From NCBI GenBank assembly GCA_910588885.1, contig CAJUSQ010000007.1, positions 1 to 48,963 of the forward strand: a DNA stretch of 48,963 nucleotides. The letters run 5' to 3'. The notes under the pieces were generated by a model that had not been told where the DNA came from, made no database searches, and saw only the letters and a list, made by a program, of their open reading frames with translations. Of the stretch, positions 16,964 through 26,013 are shown piece after piece (the stretch's first letter is position 1; each line of letters starts with the position of its first letter). The translations under genes and the position numbers were made by a program. This DNA comes from an uncultured Lachnospiraceae bacterium (GTDB lineage: Bacteria; Bacillota; Clostridia; Lachnospirales; Lachnospiraceae).

Positions 16964-18685
16964 TTACTTGCTTAAAATCATTTCGCTCATGGGATTGCCG
17001 CCCTTTACCATGGGAAGCACGATTTCCTCCGTAGCGATCATGAATTCAATTACCGTTGTCACATTGCCGGCCTTTGCCGCTTCCAGGGCCGGGGCAATGT
17101 CTTCTTCCCTGGATACGCGAATCCCTTTTGCCCCGTAGCTTTCCGCCAGTTTTACAAAATCCGGCGTATAGGGCGGGCAATTCTCATTGGGCCCCTTACA
17201 ATCCCTGGGACAGCCCTTCCGTTTTCTTAAGCAGGTGGCTTCGTAACGCTTGCCATACCAAAGCTGCTGCATCTGACGCACCATGCCCAGGTAATAATTA
17301 TTCAAAAGGCACACGATCACCGGCGCCTCCTGCACCATGGAAGTGGCCATTTCCTGGATATTCATCTGGAAGCCGCCGTCCCCGGTAATGCAGATCACCG
17401 GCTTTCCGGGGTTGGCAATCTTGGCCCCAACCGCAGCCGGGAATCCGAAGCCCATGGTCCCTAAGCCCCCGGAGGTGATATACTGTTTCTTTTCGTTCAG
17501 CTCGATATACTGGGCCGCCCACATCTGGTGCTGGCCTACGTCCGTCAAAATGATGCCTTCCTCAAACGCCTCGTTGATCCCTTCCATAATCATTTGAGGG
17601 GTCATACCCTTATTCCGCCGCATTTCCAGCGGATTTTCTTTATCCCATTCGGCAATCTGGGCCATCCATTTCTCCGTCTTTTTCGGCTCCGCCCATTCCA
17701 GCAGCTTTTCAATGGCAAGGCCGGCATCCGCCACAATCGGAACGTCCACCACCACATTTCTGGAAATGGAGGCCGTATCAATGTCTACATGGACAATCTT
17801 GGCCTTCGGGGCGAATTCGTTCAAATCCCCGGTAATCCGGTCGTTAAACCGGGTGCCGATGGAAAACAGCACGTCGCACTGGCTGACCGCAATATTGGCC
17901 GCGTATTTTCCGTGCATGCCGCTGTTTCCGATGTAATAGGGATGATCGGTGGGAAGCGCCCCTTTTCCCATAATCGTAGTTACTACGGGGATTTTCGTCC
18001 GCTCCACCAGCTCCTGCATCCTGGTGTTGGCCCCGGAAATATGAATGCCGCCCCCCAATAGGAACAGGGGCCGTTTTGCGGTTTTCAGCAGCTTATAGCC
18101 CTTCTTCAGCTGTCCGATATGTACGCTTTCATTGGGCTTATAGCCCCGGATGCTCACACTTGCCGGGTACTCGTCCGGCCCCGGAGAGGTCTGAATATCC
18201 TTGGGGATATCCACCAGCACAGGCCCCGGCCTTCCGGTCCGTGCGATATGGAAGGCCATTTTTAAAATACGTCCCAGATCCTTCCGGCTCTGCACCGTTA
18301 CCCCGTATTTCGTAATGCTCCTTGTCATGCCTACGATGTCCACCTCCTGAAAGGCGTCGTTTCCGATAAGCCCTAAGGGTACCTGGCCGGTAATACATAC
18401 CAACGGTATGCTGTCATAGTGGGCATCCGCAAGCCCCGTCATGATATTGGTAGCGCCGGGGCCGCTGGTCACAATGCATACGCCCACCCGGCCGCTGGAC
18501 TTGGCATAGCCTTCCGCTTCATGAATCAGCCCCTGTTCATGCCGGGGCAGCACCAGATCAATGGCATCCGTCTTATACAGTTCGTCTAAAATATCCGTTA
18601 CCATACCGCCGGGATAGGCGAAAACCGTTTCTACGCCTTCCTCCTGCAATGCTTTTACAATCAGTCTTCTTCCGGTAATATCCAT
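16964..18685 (-). CDS. ilvB: Acetolactate synthase, large catalytic subunit
   Basis: 573-residue ThDP-dependent enzyme joining two pyruvates, or pyruvate and 2-oxobutyrate, in branched-chain amino acid synthesis. Catalytic Glu in AYPGGMVTDILDELY-HEQG context, FAD/ThDP core FQEVDIVGMT, and the ThDP motif ITGDGGFQMNIQE...NNYYLGMVRQ are present. An insertion between YGKRYEATC and TPDFVKLAE carries four cysteines (CLRKRKGCPRDCKG, NENC). The ATG at 18685 has GAGG 6 nt upstream; in-frame starts at 18691 and 18697 overlap the ribosome site. No T-box leader was seen upstream; a 32-bp tandem repeat lies there instead. Confidence 0.95.
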   Translation of the reverse strand: MDITGRRLIVKALQEEGVETVFAYPGGMVTDILDELYKTDAIDLVLPRHEQGLIHEAEGYAKSSGRVGVCIVTSGPGATNIMTGLADAHYDSIPLVCITGQVPLGLIGNDAFQEVDIVGMTRSITKYGVTVQSRKDLGRILKMAFHIARTGRPGPVLVDIPKDIQTSPGPDEYPASVSIRGYKPNESVHIGQLKKGYKLLKTAKRPLFLLGGGIHISGANTRMQELVERTKIPVVTTIMGKGALPTDHPYYIGNSGMHGKYAANIAVSQCDVLFSIGTRFNDRITGDLNEFAPKAKIVHVDIDTASISRNVVVDVPIVADAGLAIEKLLEWAEPKKTEKWMAQIAEWDKENPLEMRRNKGMTPQMIMEGINEAFEEGIILTDVGQHQMWAAQYIELNEKKQYITSGGLGTMGFGFPAAVGAKIANPGKPVICITGDGGFQMNIQEMATSMVQEAPVIVCLLNNYYLGMVRQMQQLWYGKRYEATCLRKRKGCPRDCKGPNENCPPYTPDFVKLAESYGAKGIRVSREEDIAPALEAAKAGNVTTVIEFMIATEEIVLPMVKGGNPMSEMILSK

Positions 18686-18733
18686 ATTCATCCTCACTTT
18701 CTATGCTTCTTCCATCCGCCCCTGTTTCTGCTC

Positions 18734-18829
18734 CGCCTGTTCCGAAAGATCCGGAATCGTTACTCCATCCGTTCCGGATCTTCCGGAATCGTCACACCGC
18801 CTGTTCCGGATCTTCCGGAATACTTACCC
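18734..18829. repeat. Three 32-bp tandem repeats at the AEC gene stop
   Basis: Three exact-length units, 18734-18765, 18766-18797 and 18798-18829, sharing the core TTCCGGATCTTCCGGAAT, itself an inverted repeat of TTCCGGA. The last unit contains the stop codon of the AEC carrier gene (18824-18826). Confidence 0.85.
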
Positions 18830-19777
18830 GATCAGTCCCAAGCATTTCAGAAGATAAATCCATCCGGTCAGCGTAAACGCCGCCAGCAAGGTGGTCACTA
18901 CCACGGTACTGGCTGTCAGGACACCGTCGTTATTCATATTTTTCGCCATAATATAACAGCTTGGCGTAGTGGGCGCCGCCAGCATGACCACGATGGCAAT
19001 CATCTTTTCCCCGTCAAATCCCAGCGCAGCCGCGATCGGGATAAAAACAGCCGCCTGAGCCACCAGCTTCAGAAATGCTGCCGCCAACGTCGGTTTCAGC
19101 TTTCCCAAAGCCTTCTTTCCTTCAAAGCCCGCCCCCATGGCGATCAATGCCAGCGGGGTTGCCATTTGGGCCACATTGCCCACCGTCTTATTGATGATAG
19201 TCGGAAAGTTTATATTACATAAGGATACTACAAGTCCCAGGAAAATTGCAATAATAATCGGATTTTTTATAATATTTTTACAGGCGGCCTTGATTTTCCC
19301 GGTATCCTTTTTCCCTTGGGCCTCCTGCCCTTCAAAGGTGAGAACCAGTACCGCATAAATATTGTAAAGAGGCACCGCGCCGATAATCATCAGAGGCCCC
19401 ATGGCCGACTGGCCGTAAATATTCTGGATAAAAGCCAGCCCCATCACGGCCGCGCTGCTGCGGAAGGATGCCTGTACAAAAGCCCCGATGATGGCCTTGT
19501 CCTTCACCAAAAGCCGGGCCAGGCCCCAGATGCCCCAAAAGCAGACGCTGGTAGCCAGGGCGCAGAACAGGACATACCGCAAATCAAATACCGCCTTAAT
19601 ATCCACACCGGAAATATCCCGGAACAGCAAAAAAGGCAGTGTTACTTTAAAATTAAACTTATTGCATACTTTTACAAAATCATCATCCAGCATCCCAATC
19701 TGCTTTAGTACCCATCCGATCACCATTACAAGAAAAATCGGAATCGTCACATTGATGCTGTAAATAAAATTCTCCAT
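18824..19777 (-). CDS. AEC-family transporter (auxin efflux carrier type)
   Basis: 317-residue membrane protein with about ten helices in two bundles. Typical family features: TIPIFLVMVIGWVLKQ at the start, KFNFKVTLPFLLF, the FRSSAAVMGLAF region, ATPLALIAMGAGF and APTTPSCYIMAKNM near the end. Bacterial members move malate, amino acids or similar anions; the substrate is unknown. The ATG at 19777 is preferred over GTG 19786, which is only 2 nt from AAAGG. The gene is 138 bp upstream of ilvB and may be cotranscribed, hinting at a link to amino or keto acids. Confidence 0.88.
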   Translation of the reverse strand: MENFIYSINVTIPIFLVMVIGWVLKQIGMLDDDFVKVCNKFNFKVTLPFLLFRDISGVDIKAVFDLRYVLFCALATSVCFWGIWGLARLLVKDKAIIGAFVQASFRSSAAVMGLAFIQNIYGQSAMGPLMIIGAVPLYNIYAVLVLTFEGQEAQGKKDTGKIKAACKNIIKNPIIIAIFLGLVVSLCNINFPTIINKTVGNVAQMATPLALIAMGAGFEGKKALGKLKPTLAAAFLKLVAQAAVFIPIAAALGFDGEKMIAIVVMLAAPTTPSCYIMAKNMNNDGVLTASTVVVTTLLAAFTLTGWIYLLKCLGLIG

Positions 19778-19842
19778 TTCGGCCACAACCTTTTACAGGC
19801 AGCTCCGCCGGCTCCGGGACATCCCTTTCGGCCCTTGGACTG

Positions 19843-20337
19843 CTATTTTTTTACTTTCTCATACCGATAAAAATAATATTCCAAATCAAAATACGTGTGC
19901 TCCTCACTGTCCCCCGTAATTTCCCAGTCCTCCCGTTGATCCAGGTTCGGAAACCAGGCATCCGCCTGGTAAGCATAGTCGATCCGGGTGATATGGGCCA
20001 CATCGCAGTCGTCCAAAAGCTGCCGGTAGACGCTTTCCCCGCCGATGACAAAAATATCCTTGCTTTCGTATCGTTCCAGCTCTTTTTTCAGCGCTTCGAT
20101 GGAAGGAAGGCAGAGCGCCCCTTTTACCCGGTAATCCCTGTTTCCCGTAAGTACCAGATTGGTCCGGCCCTCCAGAGGGAGCCCATTGGGGAAGCTTTCC
20201 AGGGTCTTCCTGCCCATGACTACCACTTTTCCCATGGTTATTTGCCGGAAAAATTTGTGATCTTCCGGGATTTTTACTAACAGCTTATTTTTCAGGCCGA
20301 TGGCCCAGTTCCGGTCTACTGCCGCGATGATATTCAT
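19843..20337 (-). CDS. folA: Dihydrofolate reductase
   Basis: Reduces dihydrofolate to tetrahydrofolate with NADPH. 164 residues, normal length. Visible: MNIIAAVDRNWAIGLKNKLL (substrate and Met20-type loop), PEDHKFFRQIT with an acidic catalytic residue in the DHFR position, GKVVVMGRKTLES, FVIGGESVYRQLL and the C-terminal RYEKVKK. No thyA neighbour is present. It follows the phosphorylase gene by 116 bp. Confidence 0.93.
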   Translation of the reverse strand: MNIIAAVDRNWAIGLKNKLLVKIPEDHKFFRQITMGKVVVMGRKTLESFPNGLPLEGRTNLVLTGNRDYRVKGALCLPSIEALKKELERYESKDIFVIGGESVYRQLLDDCDVAHITRIDYAYQADAWFPNLDQREDWEITGDSEEHTYFDLEYYFYRYEKVKK

Positions 20338-20453
20338 ACCTTCCGCCTTTCTTCTCTATTTCAAACACACAGGACGAAAAATCCCGGTCCCGCTGCAGCA
20401 AATCAATTACGGTATGCTCCGTTTCATTTTCCTCCTCATTCAAATTACGTCTC

Positions 20454-21218
20454 TCACCATTCCGTAATGATCTCCATGGCCAGCCGCATTGCCGACTCAA
20501 AATAATCATTGCCCCAGTTCCTGGTATCATGGGCGTCTGTATTTGCCAGGGAATCCGCCGTAAACAGCAATTGTCCAAACCGGACGCCCCTCATTTCCGC
20601 ACACGCAGCTATGGAAGCACATTCCATCTCTACCACGGAATAGCCCTCCGCCCTTCGGTACTGTACCATTTCCCTGGTTTCCCGGTAGAAACCGTCCGTT
20701 GTCCAGGTCTTGCAGGTTTGAAAGGCAAACCCCTCCCGTTCCAATACCCTGCAGATCGCCTGAACTGCTTCCGGGTCCAGCTGCACTTCCCTGGAAGGCG
20801 GCAGATAATGATAGGAGGTTCCCTCCTGTCGAAGGGCTGCAGTGGGAACAAAAAAAGAGCCTTCCGTATCCTCCACCAACGCCCCGCAGCAGCCTGCCGC
20901 GATGATTTCCCTCACACCCCCTGCGATTAACTGTTCCATAATATGAACGGCGGCCGCCCCACCTAAGGGGGCCTGGACAAACGCAAATTCTATATCATGT
21001 TTTTTTGTTTTATACACATTAAAATATTTTGTTACGCTTTCAAATTCCCCAATTACCTCACATCCCTGCTCTACCGCATACTCTATGATTTTCGGTTCCA
21101 CAAACAGCATAACCGCTTTCTCCGGAAACCGATACTCCGTATGATGCCCGGGCGTAATCATTGCTTCTTGTTCCGTGTCAAATTCCAGGATTGGGATCTC
21201 ATTTTTCCGCAATGCCAT
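20454..21218 (-). CDS. Nucleoside phosphorylase
   Basis: 254-residue PNP/UDP phosphorylase family protein cleaving a nucleoside with phosphate in salvage. GGAAAVHIMEQL, IIAAGCCGAL, the ribose-binding VVEMECASIAA and FTADSLAN are visible. Uridine phosphorylase is the closest type I can suggest, but base preference cannot be fixed from sequence. Ribosome site AAAGGAGG before the ATG. Confidence 0.87.
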   Translation of the reverse strand: MALRKNEIPILEFDTEQEAMITPGHHTEYRFPEKAVMLFVEPKIIEYAVEQGCEVIGEFESVTKYFNVYKTKKHDIEFAFVQAPLGGAAAVHIMEQLIAGGVREIIAAGCCGALVEDTEGSFFVPTAALRQEGTSYHYLPPSREVQLDPEAVQAICRVLEREGFAFQTCKTWTTDGFYRETREMVQYRRAEGYSVVEMECASIAACAEMRGVRFGQLLFTADSLANTDAHDTRNWGNDYFESAMRLAMEIITEW

Positions 21219-21270
21219 CTCCGTTTCCTCCTTTGTCCCTCTTTTTCCCGGCCCGTTTCCTCTGTCCTCT

Positions 21271-21915
21271 TTAAAAAAGCTCCCTTAGGCTCCGGATCAC
21301 CGGACAGTCCGTTTCCTTCTTCTCCCCGGTCCGGTCCAGCAGCACCGCCCGGATGCCCGCGCCTGCTGCTCCGGCAATATCCGACTGGAGGGAGTCGCCT
21401 ACATGCAGCACTTCTTTGGGCTGGCAGCCGCTGATCTCCAGGGCTTTTTGAAAAATTTCCGGCCGGGGCTTATAGGCCCTGGCCATATCCCCGCATACAA
21501 TGCCGGCCGGCTTGAGCTGATGGGCCTCCATCGCCGCCTCTACGTATTCCGCCCCGTTATTGGTGACAATATAAACGGGGCAGGGACATGTGTGAAAAAA
21601 ATCCGCCACGTCTTCAAAAAACGGGGAGTTGGACCAGGACTCCTGAACCATGCTGTGAAGCTCCGCCAGATGATCCGTCAGCCCCAGTTCCCGCTGACAG
21701 TCCCAAAGCATCAAGTCCACAATTTCATCTTCCGTCCGAAAAGCGTCCTGGTAGCTTTCCCATTCGTATTTTCTAAGAAGCTCCCACCAATAGGCCATCA
21801 TCTTTTTAGGGTCCTTCTGATTGCTGTTTTGGCAAAACCGCCTCAGTATCTTCCTTATAATAGGAGAATCTTCCTTCGTAATAGTTCCCGTATAATCTAT
21901 AAATACTGCTTTCAT
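21271..21915 (-). CDS. HAD-superfamily hydrolase
   Basis: 214 residues, with an inserted helical cap after motif I. Motif I reads FIDYTGT, in which the second Asp of the usual DxD is Thr as in P-type ATPases; motif II is YIVTNNG; motif III the Lys in AYKPRPEIF; motif IV HVGDSLQSDIAGA. A small-molecule phosphatase is likely; the substrate is unknown. Fifteen bp after the truncated HD gene. Confidence 0.85.
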   Translation of the reverse strand: MKAVFIDYTGTITKEDSPIIRKILRRFCQNSNQKDPKKMMAYWWELLRKYEWESYQDAFRTEDEIVDLMLWDCQRELGLTDHLAELHSMVQESWSNSPFFEDVADFFHTCPCPVYIVTNNGAEYVEAAMEAHQLKPAGIVCGDMARAYKPRPEIFQKALEISGCQPKEVLHVGDSLQSDIAGAAGAGIRAVLLDRTGEKKETDCPVIRSLRELF

Positions 21916-21930
21916 AATAAAGCTTCCTTT

Positions 21931-22248
21931 CTAAATCTCACCGTTGTGTGCCGCTTCCCATCCGTTGTATGCTGCTTCTAATCTGTTGTGTGCCGCTTTC
22001 TCCCATCCCCGTTCCATACAGTAACGATAGCCGTCTATCAGATGCCGCTCCGAGCTTATTCCGGCATAACGCCCGATATCGTGAAGCAGTCCAAAAAGAT
22101 ACGCCTGTTCCGCAGACAGGTTTTTACAGCCCCGCGCAATATTTTTACAGGCTTCGGCTACATACCGGGAATGGTCTGCCCATGCCCCCGGATTGGATTT
22201 TGACGCTTCTTCCAACGCCCGTTTCGCATTCTGTCTGTTGAATTCCAT
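21931..22248 (-). CDS. HD-domain protein, C-terminally truncated
   Basis: 105 residues starting at the ATG with AAAGGAG 5 nt upstream. The N-terminal half is a clear HD domain: NPGAWADHSRYVAEACKNIA and LFGLLHDIGRYAG. Relatives I know continue about 100 residues further past the YRYCMERGWEKAA helix; here the frame ends in a degenerate heptad (AAHNRLE, AAYNGWE, AAHNGEI) encoded by three 21-bp tandem repeats and stops. Later metal ligands are therefore missing and activity is doubtful. Confidence 0.7.
   Translation of the reverse strand: MEFNRQNAKRALEEASKSNPGAWADHSRYVAEACKNIARGCKNLSAEQAYLFGLLHDIGRYAGISSERHLIDGYRYCMERGWEKAAHNRLEAAYNGWEAAHNGEI
21941..22003. repeat. Three 21-bp tandem repeats at the HD gene 3' end
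   Basis: Units 21941-21961, 21962-21982 and 21983-22003 share CNGTTGTRTGCYGCTTY. They keep the reading frame and encode the repeated seven-residue tail just before the stop. Confidence 0.85.
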
Positions 22249-22290
22249 TTTAGCTCCTTTCAAAAGGGTGCCTCCAAAGTAAACCGGCCC

Positions 22291-23223
22291 TTATGCCTCT
22301 TTGCCTGCCTTCGGGATTCCTACGGGTTCCTGCGTCACACCCTTCGCCTTTCTCCGGTATTCCAGGGGGCTCATTTGATAACGCCTTTTAAATTTCCTAC
22401 AAAAATACCCCGCACTTTCAAATCCGGTTTCCGCTGCAATATCCGAAACGGATTTTTCCGTAGTGCCCAAAAGTCCGGCCGCCTGCATCAAACGATAGCG
22501 AATCAGATATGCCACCGGAGGAATCTGAATCCCGGACTGAAAATCATGAATGGCGCTGCTTTTACTGACGGAAGCCGCCGCCGCGATTTCCCCCAAAGTA
22601 ATCCCTTCCCGGTAATGGTCATGGATAAACTGCATCATGATCTGCAGCCTGGCCTGCTTGTGATTAAACCCTGCAAGCCCCAACGCTTCCGCTTTCAAAT
22701 CCAGATGCATAAATAAAAGCTCCCACAGCCCCAAAAGCAGCTGCATCGTAGCCAGCTCCCGCCGTTCCTTTGCTTCCTGCAAGGTATATATTTCCGTTAA
22801 AATCCGCATGATCTGTTCCTGCCAGCCAACTTCCGGGGAAAAGATCCGGTAGGGGATATCGGATTTTATCACTGTTTCAATATATTTTTCATAGATCAAA
22901 CTGTTCTCAGGCGCCAGAAGGACCGGAGAAAAGATGATATTGGGGATCACCGTGCGTTCCGAAGCCTCAAAGCGATGAAGGATGCCGCTGTTGATAAACA
23001 TCCCCTGTCCCTTGGACAATTCTATTTGATCCGTTCCCACCAGGCAGCGGACCGTTCCTTCCGTCACGGACAAAAATTCCACTTCATAATGCCAGTGCCA
23101 GTCGATGCAGTGAAAATCATACTGCCAGACATCGTCCAAATAATAGGAAAGGGGATATCTGCTGTCGTCATGGGAAGTCATTTCCATCAGAGTATCATCG
23201 GTGATAATCGTACATGTGTTCAC
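22291..23223 (-). CDS. AraC-family transcriptional regulator
   Basis: 310 residues with a cupin-type ligand domain at the N-terminus (DFHCIDWHWHYEVEFLSV, then GQGMFINSGILHRF) and a double helix-turn-helix at ~215-300 (ITLGEIAAAASVSKSSAIHDF ending, and VSDIAAETGFESAGYFCRKF). The GTG at 23223 is chosen because GGAGG is 7 nt upstream. Divergent from the MFS gene, it probably controls that transporter. Ligand unknown, perhaps a sugar. Confidence 0.88.
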   Translation of the reverse strand: MNTCTIITDDTLMEMTSHDDSRYPLSYYLDDVWQYDFHCIDWHWHYEVEFLSVTEGTVRCLVGTDQIELSKGQGMFINSGILHRFEASERTVIPNIIFSPVLLAPENSLIYEKYIETVIKSDIPYRIFSPEVGWQEQIMRILTEIYTLQEAKERRELATMQLLLGLWELLFMHLDLKAEALGLAGFNHKQARLQIMMQFIHDHYREGITLGEIAAAASVSKSSAIHDFQSGIQIPPVAYLIRYRLMQAAGLLGTTEKSVSDIAAETGFESAGYFCRKFKRRYQMSPLEYRRKAKGVTQEPVGIPKAGKEA

Positions 23224-23319
23224 ATCCAAACCTCCGGCAAATCTTGTCCTCTGTAAGCAGCGGGCCAAACACCCGTATCGGCCGGGGTTTTCACCTTCTG
23301 TAGTACTAAAGTATCCAAT

Positions 23320-23348
23320 ATTGTACCATAACAGTGCGATTTTGTCCA
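23320..23348 (-). promoter_or_regulatory. Promoter of the AraC-family gene
   Basis: Minus-strand TGGACA (23343-23348), 17-bp spacer, TACAAT (23320-23325), about 100 bp before the GTG. On the plus strand the facing MFS gene has TATAAT at about 23374 but no good -35 box, as expected for an activator-dependent promoter. Confidence 0.65.
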
Positions 23349-23400
23349 ATGCAGGAACCGGAAAAATACGATATAATCCCATAAGAAAAGGAGGAGACGT

Positions 23401-24588
23401 ATGAAGAATCAATATAATAAGACCATTACCGCCTGCTTTATTGCATATATCGTGCAGGCAATCGTAAATAATTTTGTCCCGCTGCTGTTTTTAACCTTCC
23501 AAAGGCAGTACCAGATCCCCCTTACCCAGATTACGCTGCTGGTTACCTTCAATTTCGGAGTCCAGCTGTGCGTGGACCTTTTGTCCGTAGGGTTTGTGGA
23601 CCGGATCGGCTACCGGGCTTCCATGATACTGGCCCATCTTTTTTCAGCCGCCGGCCTGGCTCTGCTGACGATTTTACCGGAGCTGTTTTCCTCGCCCTTT
23701 ACGGGAATTTTAATCGCCGTGATGGTATATGCCATTGGAGGAGGGCTTTTAGAGGTTCTGGTAAGCCCGGTAGTGGAAGCCTGCCCCTCCGATCACAAGG
23801 AAAAGGCCATGAGTATGCTGCATTCCTTTTACTGCTGGGGCCATGTAGGGGTCGTTCTGCTGTCCACCCTGTTTTTTAAAATCTTCGGCATTTCCAACTG
23901 GAAAATCCTGGCGCTGCTTTGGGCTATCGTTCCTTTCTGCAATACCTTTGCATTTCGGAAAATCCCCCTTTCCTCCCCGATTGAGGAGGGAGAAACGGGA
24001 CTTACCATCAAAGACCTGTTTTGCATGAAGCTGTTCTGGGTCCTGCTGGTTATGATGATCTGTGCCGGTGCAAGCGAACAGGCAGTCAGCCAGTGGGCGT
24101 CTACCTTTGCGGAAAAGGGGCTTGGCATCTCCAAAGCCGCCGGCGACCTGGCAGGCCCTATGGCTTTTGCCGTCTTCATGGGAATTTCCAGGTCTTTTTA
24201 TGGAAAATACGGCGACCGCATCCATCCGGACCGCTTTATGATCGGCAGCTGCCTTTTGTGCATCTTTTCCTACCTGGGCATTTCGCTGCTGCCCCTGCCC
24301 CAGCTTAGCCTGATCTCCTGCGCCCTCTGCGGCCTTTCCGTAGGCATCATGTGGCCGGGCACCTTCAGCAAGGCTGCAGCCGCTTTGCCAAAGGGCGGAA
24401 CGGCTTTATTCGCCCTGTTGGCCCTGGGCGGCGATGTGGGCTGCTCCGGCGGGCCCACGGTAGTGGGGATCGTATCGGGGATGCTGGGGGAAAACCTGAA
24501 AGCCGGTATCTTTGCGGCCATCCTCTTTCCGGTATTGCTGCTGGCCGGAATCATTTTCTGCAATAATATTGCCAGAAATAGGAAATAG
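23401..24588 (+). CDS. MFS transporter
   Basis: 395-residue, 12-helix major facilitator. The first helices (ACFIAYIVQAIVNNFVPLLF) and the loop DRIGYRASMILAH between helices 2 and 3 fit the family. AAGGAGG precedes the ATG. The protein resembles sugar or FucP-like MFS carriers in overall layout, but no substrate motif is decisive. Probably regulated by the divergent AraC-type protein. Confidence 0.85.
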   Translation: MKNQYNKTITACFIAYIVQAIVNNFVPLLFLTFQRQYQIPLTQITLLVTFNFGVQLCVDLLSVGFVDRIGYRASMILAHLFSAAGLALLTILPELFSSPFTGILIAVMVYAIGGGLLEVLVSPVVEACPSDHKEKAMSMLHSFYCWGHVGVVLLSTLFFKIFGISNWKILALLWAIVPFCNTFAFRKIPLSSPIEEGETGLTIKDLFCMKLFWVLLVMMICAGASEQAVSQWASTFAEKGLGISKAAGDLAGPMAFAVFMGISRSFYGKYGDRIHPDRFMIGSCLLCIFSYLGISLLPLPQLSLISCALCGLSVGIMWPGTFSKAAAALPKGGTALFALLALGGDVGCSGGPTVVGIVSGMLGENLKAGIFAAILFPVLLLAGIIFCNNIARNRK

Positions 24589-24644
24589 AAATAGGAAAAG
24601 CACTTCGCATTTCTGCTTTCCTTGAAGGCTACTCTGAACCTATA

Positions 24645-24686
24645 AAGCGGATGCCTGGGAATCGCCATTCCCATCAGCACCCGCTT
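24645..24686 (+). terminator. Hairpin downstream of the MFS gene
   Basis: AAGCGG...TGC..GGGAAT pairs with ATTCCC...GCA.CCGCTT around a CGCC loop. There is no strong T-run, so terminator activity is moderate at best. It also faces the UroD-like gene end at 24733. Confidence 0.45.
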
Positions 24687-24732
24687 ATCATTTCAGGCAG
24701 TCTCAGCGTCTCTTCGATTTCCGCCGCTCTTC

Positions 24733-26001
24733 CTATTTCCTTGCGTTAAAATCGTCAATGGCTTTGAACATTGCCAATATATTTTCTGCCGAAGTCTGTC
24801 CTTGTATATTATGTATAGGATTAAATACGAAACCTCCTCCCTTTGCAAACAGGGTCAGGCGTTCGGTGACTTCCGCATATACCTCCTCCGGCGTGCCAAA
24901 GGGGAACGTTTTTTGGGTATCCACCCCGCCTCCCCAAAAGGTAAACTTATCTCCCCACTGCTCTTTCAGTTTCTTTCCGTCCATGCCTGCCGCCGACAGC
25001 TGCACCGGATTCAGAATGTCCACACCCGCTTCATAAAAATCGGGGATAAACTCCATAACTGCGCCGCATGTATGGTAAAAGGTCTTCCAACCGGTATTTT
25101 CATGTACCCAGTCGTTTAATTTTTTATGGTACGGCTTATAAAATTCCCGATAGCTGTCCAGAGACATAAACGGCCCGTTCTGGGTTCCAAAATCCGTACC
25201 TGAAATGATGATTGCCTGAATCTTGTTTCCCACAGCCTGGAAGAAGCGCTTTGCATTCTCAAGCCCCACCTCCAGCTGCATCTCAAACAATTCATGAATG
25301 TAATCCGGGCAGATCTTATGGGCCATCATAAAGTCCGGAAGCGAACGGATTCCCGTCGGATTCTTAACATTGGGGCCGGGGATAATTGCGAAATCCCCGA
25401 AACCTGCAAGGGCTCCTCCCCCAATCATTCCATACCCGGTATTCCGGTAAAAATAATCGCACCGGTCCTCCATATACCTTAGCTGCTCCTCCGTCAGCAG
25501 CCCGTAATCATCTTTAAAATGCACCCTGGCCCCTGTGGTGTCTTCGTCAAAGGGAATACTGCCTCTTTCAATATTATCAAAGAAAAATCCGTTTTTCGGC
25601 ATAACGGCAGAAGGGGCGGCGTTTAAGTCCCCCTGGGGATACAGGTAGGTTTCTCCGTTTTCCCCAACGGTGGTATTGAACTCTCCCGGAACCTCTACCT
25701 GCAGTCCTGACGGAAGGGTCCAGGGCTTCCAATTCTTGTTTTCAAATCCAAACATGGTATAGTTATTCGTAATATCCACAATATCAATATGAAGGGCTTC
25801 TCTTACGTCTTCCTCCACCAGTCCCAAAAGCTGCAACGGCTCGCTGATTTTTATCTTGCGTTCCTCCAGCTTCAGGGCTTTTCTCAATTTATCCAAGGCA
25901 TTGGCATTAATTCCGGTAATGGTAGTGGAACCCAAATCCACAACTACACGATCCGGTTCTTCATGATTTAATGTTTTGATCAATCGTTCTCTGGATGTCA
26001 A
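24733..26001 (-). CDS. Uroporphyrinogen decarboxylase-family protein (methyltransferase-like)
   Basis: 422 residues with the UroD/MtaA fold: TSRERLIKTLNHEEPDRVVVD at the start, LLGLVEEDVREAL, a TDFGTQNGPFMS region and FYHTCGAVMEFIPDF, whose His-x-Cys recalls the zinc site of cobamide-dependent methyltransferases. It is not a haem-pathway HemE by context or by active-site pattern. The start is a TTG with GGAGGGG 6 nt upstream. It is the last gene of a ribose-type ABC importer operon, so it probably acts on the imported compound, possibly by moving a methyl group. No corrinoid protein gene is nearby. Confidence 0.82.
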   Translation of the reverse strand: MTSRERLIKTLNHEEPDRVVVDLGSTTITGINANALDKLRKALKLEERKIKISEPLQLLGLVEEDVREALHIDIVDITNNYTMFGFENKNWKPWTLPSGLQVEVPGEFNTTVGENGETYLYPQGDLNAAPSAVMPKNGFFFDNIERGSIPFDEDTTGARVHFKDDYGLLTEEQLRYMEDRCDYFYRNTGYGMIGGGALAGFGDFAIIPGPNVKNPTGIRSLPDFMMAHKICPDYIHELFEMQLEVGLENAKRFFQAVGNKIQAIIISGTDFGTQNGPFMSLDSYREFYKPYHKKLNDWVHENTGWKTFYHTCGAVMEFIPDFYEAGVDILNPVQLSAAGMDGKKLKEQWGDKFTFWGGGVDTQKTFPFGTPEEVYAEVTERLTLFAKGGGFVFNPIHNIQGQTSAENILAMFKAIDDFNARK

Positions 26002-26013
26002 TATTTTCCCCTC

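Noticed and set aside
18686..18823. T-box leader for ilvBN
   Set aside because: The gap is too short and lacks the AGGGTGGNACCGCG core; it is filled by 32-bp tandem repeats.
20285..20578. 97-codon minus-strand frame between the phosphorylase and folA genes
   Set aside because: Overlaps both genes in another frame and has only a weak start; no recognisable product.
24733..26001. HemE, uroporphyrinogen decarboxylase of haem synthesis
   Set aside because: Longer than HemE, with a methyltransferase-like His-x-Cys site and located in an importer operon without other haem genes.
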